From contig NZ_JACEFJ010000001.1 of the NCBI RefSeq assembly GCF_015354735.1, positions 620,001 through 684,000 on the forward strand: a stretch of DNA of 64,000 bases, read 5' to 3'. Under the pieces are notes generated by a model that did no database searches, was not told the origin of the DNA, and saw only the letters and a program-made list of their open reading frames with translations. Positions 8,529-16,750 of the stretch are shown here, in pieces (positions within the stretch are counted from its first letter, which is position 1; every line of letters starts with the position of its first letter). The DNA comes from Pararhodonellum marinum (GTDB lineage: Bacteria > Bacteroidota > Bacteroidia > Cytophagales > Cyclobacteriaceae). Both the position numbers and the translations under genes were made by a program.

Positions 8529-9860
8529 TTATTTTTCTGACTCCAAAGGCAGCAACCAATCCGCACTTTTGAACCGGTACCAATCCACCTGAGCCAGATC
8601 CGCAGTAGGATCATAAAGGGCTTGGTAAGGACGCTGATTCAGGCTGACCATGCCTTTCGCATAAATGGCCACACGGGCTTTTCCTTTGGCACTGTATTCC
8701 TCCTTCAACCGCTGTACAAATTGCCAGCACATGTCTGGATGGGTTGCTACTGCATTCATTTGCTTGGGAGTTAGGTAATCTGATAGGTTGACCAGTTCTG
8801 TTTCCCCAGACTCCCCATCTACCACTTGGAAACTTACATGACCATACTGCATCCTCAACATCATCCTCCAGGACAGGCGATGGCCCTCATTGGTCCAATG
8901 CACATTGCTGTCAAACAACCAATGCCGGGAAGGAAGCATCACCTGAACCAAAAACCAAAGCATCATTCCATAAATCAGATAGGGTTGATAACGATAGTTG
9001 GGTGGATGGGGAATAGGAATCCGTTTTGGGAAAAAGGTCTCCCGAACCTGATCCGGTGGAAAGAAAAAGATGCACAATCCTATGCTCATGTAGGGAAAAA
9101 TACCCACTTGAAAGATAAAGGAATTGAATAGGTGGAAAAAGATGGAAACCATAAAGGCCCACTTCCGGGTTTTGTTCCACAGCAGCAGGGGTGTGATGAA
9201 TAGATCAAAAAGCAGACCGCCTATGGCTACGAAAAAATGCATGATGGGCTGCTGAAGCCATTCTCCGACCAGCCAATAATGTTGCTTGGTGCTCAACAAA
9301 ACCTTGGTAGAGATGCCTTGCAGCCAGTCTGTGTTGATTTTGGCTATTCCTGCATAGGTGTATACGATGCCCATTTGGATAATAAAAATCCAGCGGCACC
9401 AATTCGGACAGAATTGGCTGCGGATTTCCGGTTTCCTTTTGACATCCAATGAAAAAGCCCTGTGGGCAGGCACCAGGCACATGAACAGACATAGCAAAAT
9501 GAGCAGGTAATAGTGGTTGTTGTAATGGGTCTTTTGCATGAAATAGACCATGGACCAGAGTATGGTATAGCCCACGATGCCGATGCGGTAATAATACCCC
9601 AGCATCACCAAAATCCCAAACCCTCCCATGATGATGAAGTAGACATACATGCCATTTCCAGGTAGGGGTTGTAACCAGGGGAAATCCAAAAAAGGAAAAG
9701 TCATCACCGGCTCCACAAATGCGCGTCTGACCCATCCGGTCATAATAGCTCCCCAAGCTTCAGCAGTGATCAGAAAGCCAAACGCCACCCTAAAGACCAC
9801 CAAAAATGTATTGTCCACAGGTTTAAAAAGGGAGGCTTTCAAAGCATCGGAATTGGCCAT
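8529..9860 (-). CDS. HTTM domain membrane protein (vitamin K gamma-carboxylase-like)
   Basis: A polytopic protein of ~443 residues with an N-terminal HTTM (horizontally transferred transmembrane) domain related to vitamin K-dependent gamma-carboxylase. Features are the leading helix after DNTFLVVFRVAFGF, a paired-His segment (KTHYNNHYYL), and the IQMGIVYTYAGIAKIN helix that is a strong family mark. The soluble C-terminal third (after about residue 310) holds a WRMMLRMQYGH motif and a Tyr/Trp-rich tail. Bacterial members are common, but their substrates are unknown and carboxylation is unproven. I start it at ATG 9860; the frame extends to 9950 without sequence of the family type. It lies 105 bp behind the Ada-type gene, same direction. 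Confidence 0.84.
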   Translation of the reverse strand: MANSDALKASLFKPVDNTFLVVFRVAFGFLITAEAWGAIMTGWVRRAFVEPVMTFPFLDFPWLQPLPGNGMYVYFIIMGGFGILVMLGYYYRIGIVGYTILWSMVYFMQKTHYNNHYYLLILLCLFMCLVPAHRAFSLDVKRKPEIRSQFCPNWCRWIFIIQMGIVYTYAGIAKINTDWLQGISTKVLLSTKQHYWLVGEWLQQPIMHFFVAIGGLLFDLFITPLLLWNKTRKWAFMVSIFFHLFNSFIFQVGIFPYMSIGLCIFFFPPDQVRETFFPKRIPIPHPPNYRYQPYLIYGMMLWFLVQVMLPSRHWLFDSNVHWTNEGHRLSWRMMLRMQYGHVSFQVVDGESGETELVNLSDYLTPKQMNAVATHPDMCWQFVQRLKEEYSAKGKARVAIYAKGMVSLNQRPYQALYDPTADLAQVDWYRFKSADWLLPLESEK

Positions 9861-9965
9861 GTTTCTTAAATCGGTATCGGCTTCAAAGATAATAGAAAAT
9901 GCTCCTTGAGGAATGCATCGAAAGCAAATAAAAGAAATCCTGCTTGACACAAAAACCCAGAGCTC

Positions 9966-11138
9966 TCATCCTAAATTTTGTCCACCAAAAAGGTCTGATG
10001 GGGGAAGGGTTTTTTCTAACATAAGCAATTTCTTTTTCCGCCAAATTCCTCCGCCATAGCCAGTAAGTTGCCCGTCTGTACCGATCACCCGGTGGCAAGG
10101 GATAAGTATTGCAATTTTGTTCATGCCATTGGCGTTGGCGACTGCGCGAACCGAACTGGGTTTTCCAATGGCCTCCGCCTGTTGCTTGTAGCTTCTGGTA
10201 GCACCGTAAGGGATGTCTTTAAGCATATTCCAAACACAAAGCTGGAATTCAGATCCGATCAGATGTAAAGGGGTTTCGAAATTTTTCAGCTTTCCTTCAA
10301 AATAAGCACTCAATTCCATTTCCAGCGTTTCAAAATGCACATTGGCACCTTGGATGATGGTGGCGTTCAGGGATTTTGCCAATTTTTTCAGAGAGGTTTC
10401 CAGCATTTTTCTATCGGTAAATTCCAATAGACAGATGCCTTCAGGACTGGCGCAGGCCACCATGGTTCCTAGCGGGGTCTCGATTCTTTTGAGGTCCAGT
10501 ATGGTTTGTTTTTTGGCGTCGGTAGGTGACACGCCAAAGATCTGCCTGAAACTATCCTGAAAACCGCTTAGTGATTCAAATCCACTTTCAAATGCAGTTC
10601 CTGTAATGCTTTCTCCTTCTTTAATTTTTTTGAATGCTGAATTTAGTCTATACAACCGCTGATAGGCATGAAAGGTCATGCCGTGATTTTTCTGAAACCA
10701 ACGCCTGACTTGTGTGGGATCCAGCCCTTTTTTGACCAGATCATAGTCTTTTATTTTTAAAAAAGGGTTTTGCGTGATGAAGTTCATGATTTCCTTAATC
10801 GCATCGGGCGTTTTACTTGGGTTTTCCAGAGGCCTGCATATTTTACAGGGCCTGTATCCCTTTAACATGGCTGCTTTAGTGTCATTAAAAAATTCCACGT
10901 TTTCTATTTTTGGCTTCTTGGCCGTACAGGTAGGTCTGCAGAAAATCCCCGTAGTTTTGACTCCCGTAAAAAATACCCCTTCGAAGGTGCTGTCTTTTTC
11001 AAGCACAGCCTGAAACATCCGCTCGAAGCTTGGATCATCATCCGCGCCAATCTTATTATTGGTAACTAAAAGACCATCTTCAAAGAATGTATGGGGGAGA
11101 TGGGTAGGTTGACGAAGTTGGTTCAAGCTGTTTTCCAT
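9966..11138 (-). CDS. ada: Ada-type bifunctional DNA repair methyltransferase and regulator
   Basis: The domains are in Ada order. A zinc-binding Ada N-terminal domain has cysteines C67, C71, C98 and C101 (FCRPTC and CKIC), where C67 would be the methyl-phosphotriester acceptor. An AraC-type helix-turn-helix spans about 110-205. A C-terminal O6-methylguanine-DNA methyltransferase has the PCHRV motif with acceptor C348. The protein repairs alkylated DNA by suicidal methyl transfer and then activates alkylation-response genes. About 40 residues precede the Ada domain, an extension that may be real or may mean a downstream start (ATG for M41). The 80 bp upstream lead straight into hairpin array 1, so its promoter is squeezed against or within that array. 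Confidence 0.93.
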   Translation of the reverse strand: MENSLNQLRQPTHLPHTFFEDGLLVTNNKIGADDDPSFERMFQAVLEKDSTFEGVFFTGVKTTGIFCRPTCTAKKPKIENVEFFNDTKAAMLKGYRPCKICRPLENPSKTPDAIKEIMNFITQNPFLKIKDYDLVKKGLDPTQVRRWFQKNHGMTFHAYQRLYRLNSAFKKIKEGESITGTAFESGFESLSGFQDSFRQIFGVSPTDAKKQTILDLKRIETPLGTMVACASPEGICLLEFTDRKMLETSLKKLAKSLNATIIQGANVHFETLEMELSAYFEGKLKNFETPLHLIGSEFQLCVWNMLKDIPYGATRSYKQQAEAIGKPSSVRAVANANGMNKIAILIPCHRVIGTDGQLTGYGGGIWRKKKLLMLEKTLPPSDLFGGQNLG

Positions 11139-11218
11139 GGTTCAATTTAGAATGATTTCTACAAATGTCCGTGCTTTTGTAAGCAGGTACAACCGAAAAG
11201 TAGACAAGTAATTTTTTA

Positions 11219-12260
11219 TGGCTCACAGATCCCACGGATCTTTTTGTTTTTCTGTGGTAATCTGTGCTATCTGTGAGAAAAATATTAAGGTTTTAGGTTT
11301 TGATTGAGAAAGAAAAGATGGGTCACCGGTTCCACGGATTTTCTCCGAATTCAAAAATCATCTGTGGCTATCTGTGAGAAAAATTATACGCTTTTAGGTT
11401 TTGATTGAGAAAAAAATTGGCTCACAGATTCCACGGATTTTCACAGATTTTTTCTTGATTTTCTGTGGTTATCTGTGTTATCTGTGAGAAAATAATAGGG
11501 TTTCAGATTCTGATCGAGAACAAAATGGCTCACAGATCCCACGGATTTGCACAGATTTTTATTTTGTTTTTCTGTGGCTATCTGTGCTATCTGTTAGAAA
11601 AACTGTAAAGTCTTAGGTTTTGATTGAGAAAGAAAAGATGGGTCACCGGTTCCACGGATTTTCTCCGAATTCAAAAATCATCTGTGGCTATCTGTGTTAT
11701 CTGTGAGAAAAGTTATACGCTTTTAGGTTTTGATTGAGAAAAAAATTGGCTCACAGATTCCACGGATTTGCACAGATTTTTTTTTTTTTCTGTCGCTATC
11801 TGTGCTATCTGTTAGAAAAACTGTAAAGTCTTAGGTTTTGATTGAGAAAGAAAAGATGGGTCACCGGTTCCACGGATTTTCTCCGAATTCAAAAATCATC
11901 TGTGGCTATCTGTGTTATCTGTGAGAAAATAATAAGGTTTCAGGTTCTGATCGAGAAAAAAATGGCTCACAGATCCCACGGATTTGCACAGATTTTTATT
12001 TTGTTTTTCTGTGGCTATCTGTGTTATCTGTGAGAAAAATTATACGCTTTTAGGTTTTGATTGAGAAAAAAAATTGGCTCACAGATCCCACGGATTTGCA
12101 CAGATTTTTTTGTTTTTCTGTGGTCATCTGTGCCAGCTGTGAGAAAAATTATAAGCTTTTAGGTTTTGATTGAGAAAAAAAATTGGCTCATAGATTCCAC
12201 GGATTTGCACAGATTTTTTCTTGATTTTCTGTGGTCATCTGTGTTATCTGTGAGAAAAAT
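11219..12260 (+). repeat. Tandem hairpin array 1, ten ~108-bp units
   Basis: Ten imperfect units start near 11219, 11319, 11418, 11526, 11639, 11747, 11857, 11963, 12075 and 12184. Each unit opens with TGGCTCACAGAT-CCACGGAT (type A) or GGGTCACCGG (type B). It then has a variable T-rich loop, the complementary arm ending in ATCTGTGTTATCTGTGAG, and a spacer built on TTTTAGGTTTTGATTGAG. In a type A unit the two 27-nt arms pair at 21 of 27 positions, so each unit can form a long hairpin. Type order is A B A A B A B A A A. The A-B pair at 11526-11746 recurs at 11747-11962, showing dimer-level duplication. Unit lengths are not multiples of three, so it is not selected as coding. Confidence 0.95.
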
Positions 12261-12277
12261 CAAGTCTATCGTAATGA

Positions 12278-12631
12278 TTATTTTTTAAGATTTTCTTTTA
12301 CCCTGAATTTTACCACCTCCCTTATAAAATCCAAAGGCAAGGGTTCATTAAAAGGAAAATTAAGGGATCCTTTCCCCCGTTTGTATTTAACTATCTCAGC
12401 AGGGAAAGCTTCCATGCCTGAAGGCGTAGGATAAAATCCGATATGGTTTTTGAAGGCTGCATAATGGACCAGATTACCATGAAGTTTAAATGTGGGAATC
12501 CCGTAGCTGATACACTCCTCTGCATCTGGCACGACGAGTTGGATGGTCTGCCTGATTTCATTAAGCATTTTTTTGACAGCAGCAGGAAATTGATCAAAGT
12601 AGGCTTCAATGTTATCGGGAGGGTTTTTCAT
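12278..12631 (-). CDS. DUF1801 (YdhG/frataxin-like) protein
   Basis: This 117-residue protein of the DUF1801 family has the usual order: IEAYFDQFPAAVKKMLNEIR helix, then VPDAEECISYGIPTF, HYAAFKNHIGFYP and the KGSLNFPFNEPLP segment before a C-terminal helix. The fold is shared with proteins annotated as iron chaperones; a function is not proven. I start it at ATG 12631. The longer frame to 12739 has only unrelated residues. Its stop is 18 bp from hairpin array 1, so its mRNA would run into the array. It is divergent from the VOC gene at 12781. Confidence 0.87.
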   Translation of the reverse strand: MKNPPDNIEAYFDQFPAAVKKMLNEIRQTIQLVVPDAEECISYGIPTFKLHGNLVHYAAFKNHIGFYPTPSGMEAFPAEIVKYKRGKGSLNFPFNEPLPLDFIREVVKFRVKENLKK

Positions 12632-12739
12632 GGTCAAGCTTTTTGTCAAATTTGTTCCCATAAAAGTAGGCTTTAAAGCTGTCGCAATCAACCCATGACT
12701 TTGTCGGATTTGCACATGTCTTCTGGATTCTGAATCCAT

Positions 12740-12768
12740 TAAATTTGTACAAGCACTATAAATTTGTA
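12740..12768 (+). promoter_or_regulatory. Two TAAATTTGTA boxes, candidate promoter
   Basis: The ten-base string TAAATTTGTA occurs at 12740-12749 and again at 12759-12768, with starts 19 bp apart, directly upstream of the VOC start at 12781. Each copy contains the Bacteroidota -7 consensus TAnnTTTG. The second is 13 bp from the ATG. I see no convincing -33 box at the standard spacing, so the assignment is tentative. Confidence 0.4.
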
Positions 12769-12780
12769 ATCCAGCAAAGT

Positions 12781-13200
12781 ATGATCAAAATCAATCCATA
12801 CCTTGGCTTCGATGGGAATTGCCGGGAAGCCATGACCTACTACCAGAAATGTTTCGGGGGAGAACTGACCTTCCAGACCTTTGGCGAATCTCCAATGTCC
12901 GAACAGACGCCCCCAGATAAACAAGACCGCATCCTTCATTCCAGTCTTTCCCATGGGGACTTTATCATCATGGGGACAGACATGACTCCTCCAGGTGGAT
13001 TTAAGGCTGGAACAGAAGTAGGTCTTGCTGTCAACTTTGATTCTGAAGAGGAAATCAGAAAGGTATATGACCTTTTGAAAGAAGGAGGAAAAGTGTATGA
13101 TGAACTCAAAGAATCTTTCTGGGGCAGCCTTTTTGCCTCCATACAGGATAAGTATGGTAAAGATTGGATGCTCGACTTTGAGTTGCCCAACAAAGAATGA
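12781..13200 (+). CDS. VOC family protein, PhnB-like
   Basis: This 139-residue single-domain protein of the vicinal oxygen chelate superfamily is of PhnB/3-demethylubiquinone methyltransferase-like type. Features are INPYLGFDGNCREAMTYY at the N-terminus, the long SEQTPPDKQDRILHSSL loop, a GTDMTPPG turn and the closing WGSLFASIQDKYGKDWML block. PhnB itself has no established enzyme activity. ATG at 12781 is used; the longer TTG frame at 12745 adds unrelated residues. It starts a rightward run of four genes with short gaps (12781-15122) that probably form one transcript. Confidence 0.88.
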   Translation: MIKINPYLGFDGNCREAMTYYQKCFGGELTFQTFGESPMSEQTPPDKQDRILHSSLSHGDFIIMGTDMTPPGGFKAGTEVGLAVNFDSEEEIRKVYDLLKEGGKVYDELKESFWGSLFASIQDKYGKDWMLDFELPNKE

Positions 13201-13224
13201 ATTGAAATTTAAAACCCCTTAATC

Positions 13225-14134
13225 ATGTCCAATTCTATTTATCCGATCATTCCGTGCCTCTGGTTTGATCGGCAGGCCGAGGAAGCAGTTTCGTTTTATG
13301 TTGAGCTTTTTGGGAATTCCGAAATAGGTCATAAGGCTTATTTTGAAAAAGCCGGACAAGATCAGCATGGGATGCCTGAGGGGACCCTCATGTCCTGCAG
13401 CTTTAAGCTACACGGACAGGAATTTTTGGCACTCAATGGCAATCACCAGTATCCTTTCTCACCAGGGATTTCTTTTTATGTCACCTGTGAAACCTTGGCG
13501 GAGGCGGAAAAGTATTGGGAAGCCTTGCAACAGGGAGGGCAAGTGATGATGCCTTTTGACAAATATGACTGGAGTGAAAAATATGGTTTCCTCAATGATA
13601 AATTCGGCGTTGCCTGGCAGATTTCATTGGGAAAAATATCAGATGTCAAACAAAAATTCGTGCCCTCTTTACTCTTTGTTGGAGATAAATTCGGGAAGGC
13701 GGAGTCTGCCATAGAATTTTATATGGGCATCTTTAAAGAGGCTACTTTGGAAGGCATTGCCAGATTTACAGAAGAGGAAGGGGAGGGGCCTGACAAGGTC
13801 AAGCATGCCCAATTTTACCTCAATGGATCTACCTTCACGATCATGGAAAGTTCAATTTCCCAAACATTCGGCTTTACTCCGGCCATCTCATTTATAGTCC
13901 ATTGTGACACCCAAGAAGAGATTGATCATTACTGGGAAAAACTTACTGAAGGAGGAGGGGATGAGGTTCAATGTGGCTGGCTTTATGACCATTTTGGCAT
14001 CTCATGGCAGGGTGGTGCCCAAAATGCTTTCGGATGGAATGGCGGACCCCAAAAAAGCCAAAAAACTGACAGCGGCCTTTATGCCTATGAAGAAATTAAA
14101 CATCATTGAGTTGGAGAATGCATTGGCTAACTAA
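13225..14134 (+). pseudogene. Two-domain VOC (PhnB-like) protein, frameshifted near the end
   Basis: The frame from ATG 13225 encodes two successive PhnB-like VOC domains (about residues 1-145 and 150-290). As read it stops at 14109 with a tail that does not look like the family (GGAQNAFGWNGG...). The +1 frame from about 14012 gives the expected family ending: VVPKMLSDGMADPKKAKKL, then an MPMKKLNIIELENA helix, stop at 14132-14134. One extra G in the CAGGGT string at 14008-14013 explains this. It may be a natural one-base insertion, a sequencing error or a slip site. Only the last helix is affected, so the product may still fold. It sits 24 bp behind the single-domain VOC gene and 19 bp before the next gene. 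Confidence 0.8.
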
Positions 14135-14153
14135 ATATCAAAATAATATAAAT

Positions 14154-14504
14154 ATGAAAAATGAAATGGAAGAATTTTGGGTGGAATTGAATGAAGCCTA
14201 TGCGAAAGGTAATTTGGATTATATTATCCAGCATGCTTCAGAGGATATCAGATGGAACATGGTAGGGGATAGGATCTTGCAAGGAAAAAAGGAATTTGTC
14301 GATTTCCTCCATGAAATGAAAATGGAAGAAGGCATGGAAACCCAAATTCAGAAATATGTGATGGATGGGAAAAAAGCAGCCGTATCGGGCACACTCTTCA
14401 TGAAAGATGGAAAAAAATATGCCTTTTGTGACATGTATGAGCTAAATGGCGATAAAAATTATTTGGTAAAAACCATGGAGTCGTTTGTGATTAAAATTGT
14501 TTAA
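14154..14504 (+). CDS. NTF2/SnoaL-like protein
   Basis: A 116-residue protein with the alpha-plus-beta-barrel pattern of the nuclear transport factor 2 superfamily (SnoaL, ketosteroid isomerase-like). An N-terminal helix (MEEFWVELNEAYAKGNLDYIIQ) is followed by DIRWNMVGDRILQGKKEFVDFL, which matches the usual start of the first strand and the GKEAI-like turn. Alternating strands follow to the end. Members are enzymes or binding proteins of very different function, so none is given. ATG 14154 is chosen because the longer frame from TTG 14106 lies inside the preceding VOC gene. Confidence 0.82.
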   Translation: MKNEMEEFWVELNEAYAKGNLDYIIQHASEDIRWNMVGDRILQGKKEFVDFLHEMKMEEGMETQIQKYVMDGKKAAVSGTLFMKDGKKYAFCDMYELNGDKNYLVKTMESFVIKIV

Positions 14505-14582
14505 ATTTGAGTACGTATTACCTCAAATCCTAATGAAATACACCTTTTTGTAAGTCAGTGTAATAACCCTTATTCAAGTATC

Positions 14583-15122
14583 ATGTTAAAAACCATTTTG
14601 ATTACTTTAGGAGCCATTGTTTTGGTCTTGCTTTTGACGGCGCTGATCATGAAAAAAGAATGTGTGATTACTTCGGAAGTAGTGATCAATAAACCTCAGA
14701 ATGAAGTGTTTGAATTTGTAAGCCACCTTAAAAACCAAGAGCAGTACAGCAAATGGGTCATGGCGGATCCCAATGTTAAATTGGATTACCGGGGCCAAGA
14801 CGGAACAGTTGGATTTGTGGCTGCCTGGCACAGTGAAGACAAGAACGTTGGAGTAGGGGAGCAGGAGATCAAAGAGATCATTGAGGGAAAAAGGTATGAG
14901 GTGGAGTTGCGTTTTGAGAAGCCTTTCAAAGCGGTCAATCAGGCCTATACGGAAGTAGTGGCTGTGGGGCCGGAACAGTCCAAAGTCACGACGGTTTTCC
15001 AATCAAGAAATCCCTTTCCGATGAATCTCATGAATCCTTTCATCAAAAGCATGCTTCAAAAAGATATGGATTACAATTCCAACAACTTAAAAAAAGTGTT
15101 GGAAAATGGTGAAGTTTCCTAA
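14583..15122 (+). CDS. SRPBCC family protein with N-terminal membrane helix
   Basis: This 179-residue protein has one hydrophobic segment at residues 4-23 followed by a SRPBCC (START/Bet v1-like) domain. The domain opening is typical: VVINKPQNEVFEFVSHLKN, then YSKWVMADPNV. The later part carries the VGEQEIKEI and MLQKDMDYNSNNLKKVLE C-terminal helix. Proteins of this fold bind hydrophobic ligands; the membrane helix suggests an inner-membrane tether, with the domain side uncertain. It closes the rightward operon 12781-15122 and faces the GlxA-type regulator read leftward from 16213. Confidence 0.85.
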   Translation: MLKTILITLGAIVLVLLLTALIMKKECVITSEVVINKPQNEVFEFVSHLKNQEQYSKWVMADPNVKLDYRGQDGTVGFVAAWHSEDKNVGVGEQEIKEIIEGKRYEVELRFEKPFKAVNQAYTEVVAVGPEQSKVTTVFQSRNPFPMNLMNPFIKSMLQKDMDYNSNNLKKVLENGEVS

Positions 15123-15208
15123 TTGGGGATGAAAGCTAGATTTGGACTCGGTAGTATCAAGAGGGATCAAATTTCGATTTGATTTCCAGAAAGTGGATTT
15201 CTGAAGGC

Positions 15209-16213
15209 TCACTGAAGTGAATGACTGTAGGCTTTTACGGGATCCATGATATGAAATTTGTTTTTGTATTCCAGGGGAGTCAGTCCGGTGATTTTTTTGA
15301 AAACGTCTCTAAATGCCTTTGGGTCGGAATAGCCTACTTTGTATTGGACTTCTGAAATGTTTTCACTTCCAATTTCCAGTTGTTTTTTGGCGGCTTCGAC
15401 CCTTACCCTTTGTAGGTATGAAATGATCGAGGTTTTGGTGGCTTTTTTAAATCTTCTTTCAAAATTCCGGCGCCCAAGGGCTACTTTAGTGGCCAAAACG
15501 TCAACCGAAACCGGTTGGGCATAATTGGCCTCCAGATAATCCTGCACTTGCAGGATTTGGGTGTCGCTGTGATTTTTGTACCCATGAAAAATAATGAAAT
15601 CAGCTTGACTCCTCCGGTTGATGTCAATGGCAAATACCTTAGCCAAGAAGAGCACCATTTCACGTCCATGAAATTTCTCTAGGTAATATAGGATTAAGTT
15701 GAGATAGGAGTAAGCAGCTCCGGAAGTATAAATCCCACACTCATCGGTGATGATTTCATCGTGGATAATGTGGACCTTGGGAAATTCTTCTTGTAATTCA
15801 TGGGCGTGAATCCAGTGGGTTGTGCATTGCTTCCCATCCAGTAAACCAGTAGCCGCCAAAAGGAATGCCCCTGTACAAAGGCTCATGATTTCAGCACCTT
15901 TCCGATGTTGGTCAAGAATCCATGGGATCAGGTCTCTGTTTTTTTCAAGCCCTCTATGCACATCAGTATGCAACGCCGGTATGATCACCAAATCGCTTAC
16001 CATGTTTTCAAAAGTCCGGTGTTTGGGTTGAATACTAAAATAGCCCTCCTTCATGGTGGAACTTTTTTCTTTGCCTACCATCTGAATTTGAAACCCACTG
16101 GGCTTACCTTTTCTTTCCAGCCATTTGTTGGCTTCGGTAAAAATGTGGTGGACCCCTTCCACATTGCTTAGGCTGATGTCACCTTCAGGAATCAATATGC
16201 TTATCCGCTTCAT
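15209..16213 (-). CDS. GlxA family AraC-type transcriptional regulator
   Basis: The 334-residue protein joins an N-terminal DJ-1/PfpI-like domain (about 1-190) with a C-terminal AraC double helix-turn-helix (about 220-320). The DJ-1 half shows the SLCTGAFLLAATGLLDG nucleophile-elbow block and THWIHAHEL, both typical of GlxA regulators. The second HTH is in ISEVQYKVGYSDPKAFRDVF, followed by GLTPLEYKNKF. The pocket cysteine does not imply catalysis in this family. It is divergent from the DoxX gene (start 16317) across a 103-bp gap, so it probably regulates that gene and itself. Confidence 0.92.
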   Translation of the reverse strand: MKRISILIPEGDISLSNVEGVHHIFTEANKWLERKGKPSGFQIQMVGKEKSSTMKEGYFSIQPKHRTFENMVSDLVIIPALHTDVHRGLEKNRDLIPWILDQHRKGAEIMSLCTGAFLLAATGLLDGKQCTTHWIHAHELQEEFPKVHIIHDEIITDECGIYTSGAAYSYLNLILYYLEKFHGREMVLFLAKVFAIDINRRSQADFIIFHGYKNHSDTQILQVQDYLEANYAQPVSVDVLATKVALGRRNFERRFKKATKTSIISYLQRVRVEAAKKQLEIGSENISEVQYKVGYSDPKAFRDVFKKITGLTPLEYKNKFHIMDPVKAYSHSLQ

Positions 16214-16316
16214 GGAATAAATATACTAAAGTCTGTGTTTTATTCATATCTTGTATTTGACCATTCATTTCATTAAAGTTGAAATTGATTTTGCTTTTAC
16301 CAGAATTTCAGCAACT

Positions 16317-16724
16317 ATGGGTAACGAAACTAAAACCAAAGATAAACTGCCTAAAATCCCTTTTCAGCATGCTGTTTCAACTATGCGTATGGTGATGGGA
16401 TTGATATTCATTACTCATGGCTTTGCCAGGTTTTATTATGCTTCTCTTACAGATTTTGGTGGATTTTTGGGGAACCAAGGTATTCCATTTGGATGGTTAG
16501 TAGCTTGGGGCATTACCATTGGTGAATTGGTAGGTGGCTTTTTTTTACTTGTCCGCTACCGTGTGAAAATGGCCGTGATGTTCCATTTTTTGGTGATTCT
16601 TGCAGGGGTTTTTATGGTTCATCTTCCCAATGGTTGGTTTGTGGTAGGCCATGGTAGTGGAGGGATGGAATACAGCGTATTAATTTTGGCGGTGCTCGGG
16701 GTTTTATATGCATGTGAAGGTTAA
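16317..16724 (+). CDS. DoxX family membrane protein
   Basis: A ~135-residue inner-membrane protein with four hydrophobic helices. The first carries the DoxX mark STMRMVMGLIFITHGFARF, and the second pair includes WGITIGELVGGFFLL. Family members are linked to redox and thiosulfate or sulfur metabolism (DoxD/DoxA) and to oxidative-stress complexes, but many are uncharacterised. ATG 16317 is chosen over the in-frame start at 16251. It is divergent from the GlxA-type regulator and ends 26 bp before hairpin array 2. Confidence 0.87.
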   Translation: MGNETKTKDKLPKIPFQHAVSTMRMVMGLIFITHGFARFYYASLTDFGGFLGNQGIPFGWLVAWGITIGELVGGFFLLVRYRVKMAVMFHFLVILAGVFMVHLPNGWFVVGHGSGGMEYSVLILAVLGVLYACEG

Positions 16725-16750
16725 AATGAATACACAAACAATAGAATTGA

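Noticed and set aside
9205-9756. 183-codon frame within the HTTM gene in a second minus-strand frame
   Set aside because: Composition is unlike a protein and the HTTM frame is strongly supported by family motifs.
11219-12260. CRISPR array
   Set aside because: The units are ~108 bp, variable in length and repeat as whole units without unique spacers, and no cas genes are nearby.
11842-12434. Short open frames in the arrays reading MAHR.HGFAQI-like peptides (also 17048-17254)
   Set aside because: They arise from the repeat unit; unit lengths (96-113 bp) do not keep a frame, so they are not under coding selection.
13904-14134. Separate small gene overlapping the two-domain VOC gene
   Set aside because: It is the +1-frame end of the VOC gene itself, not an independent gene.
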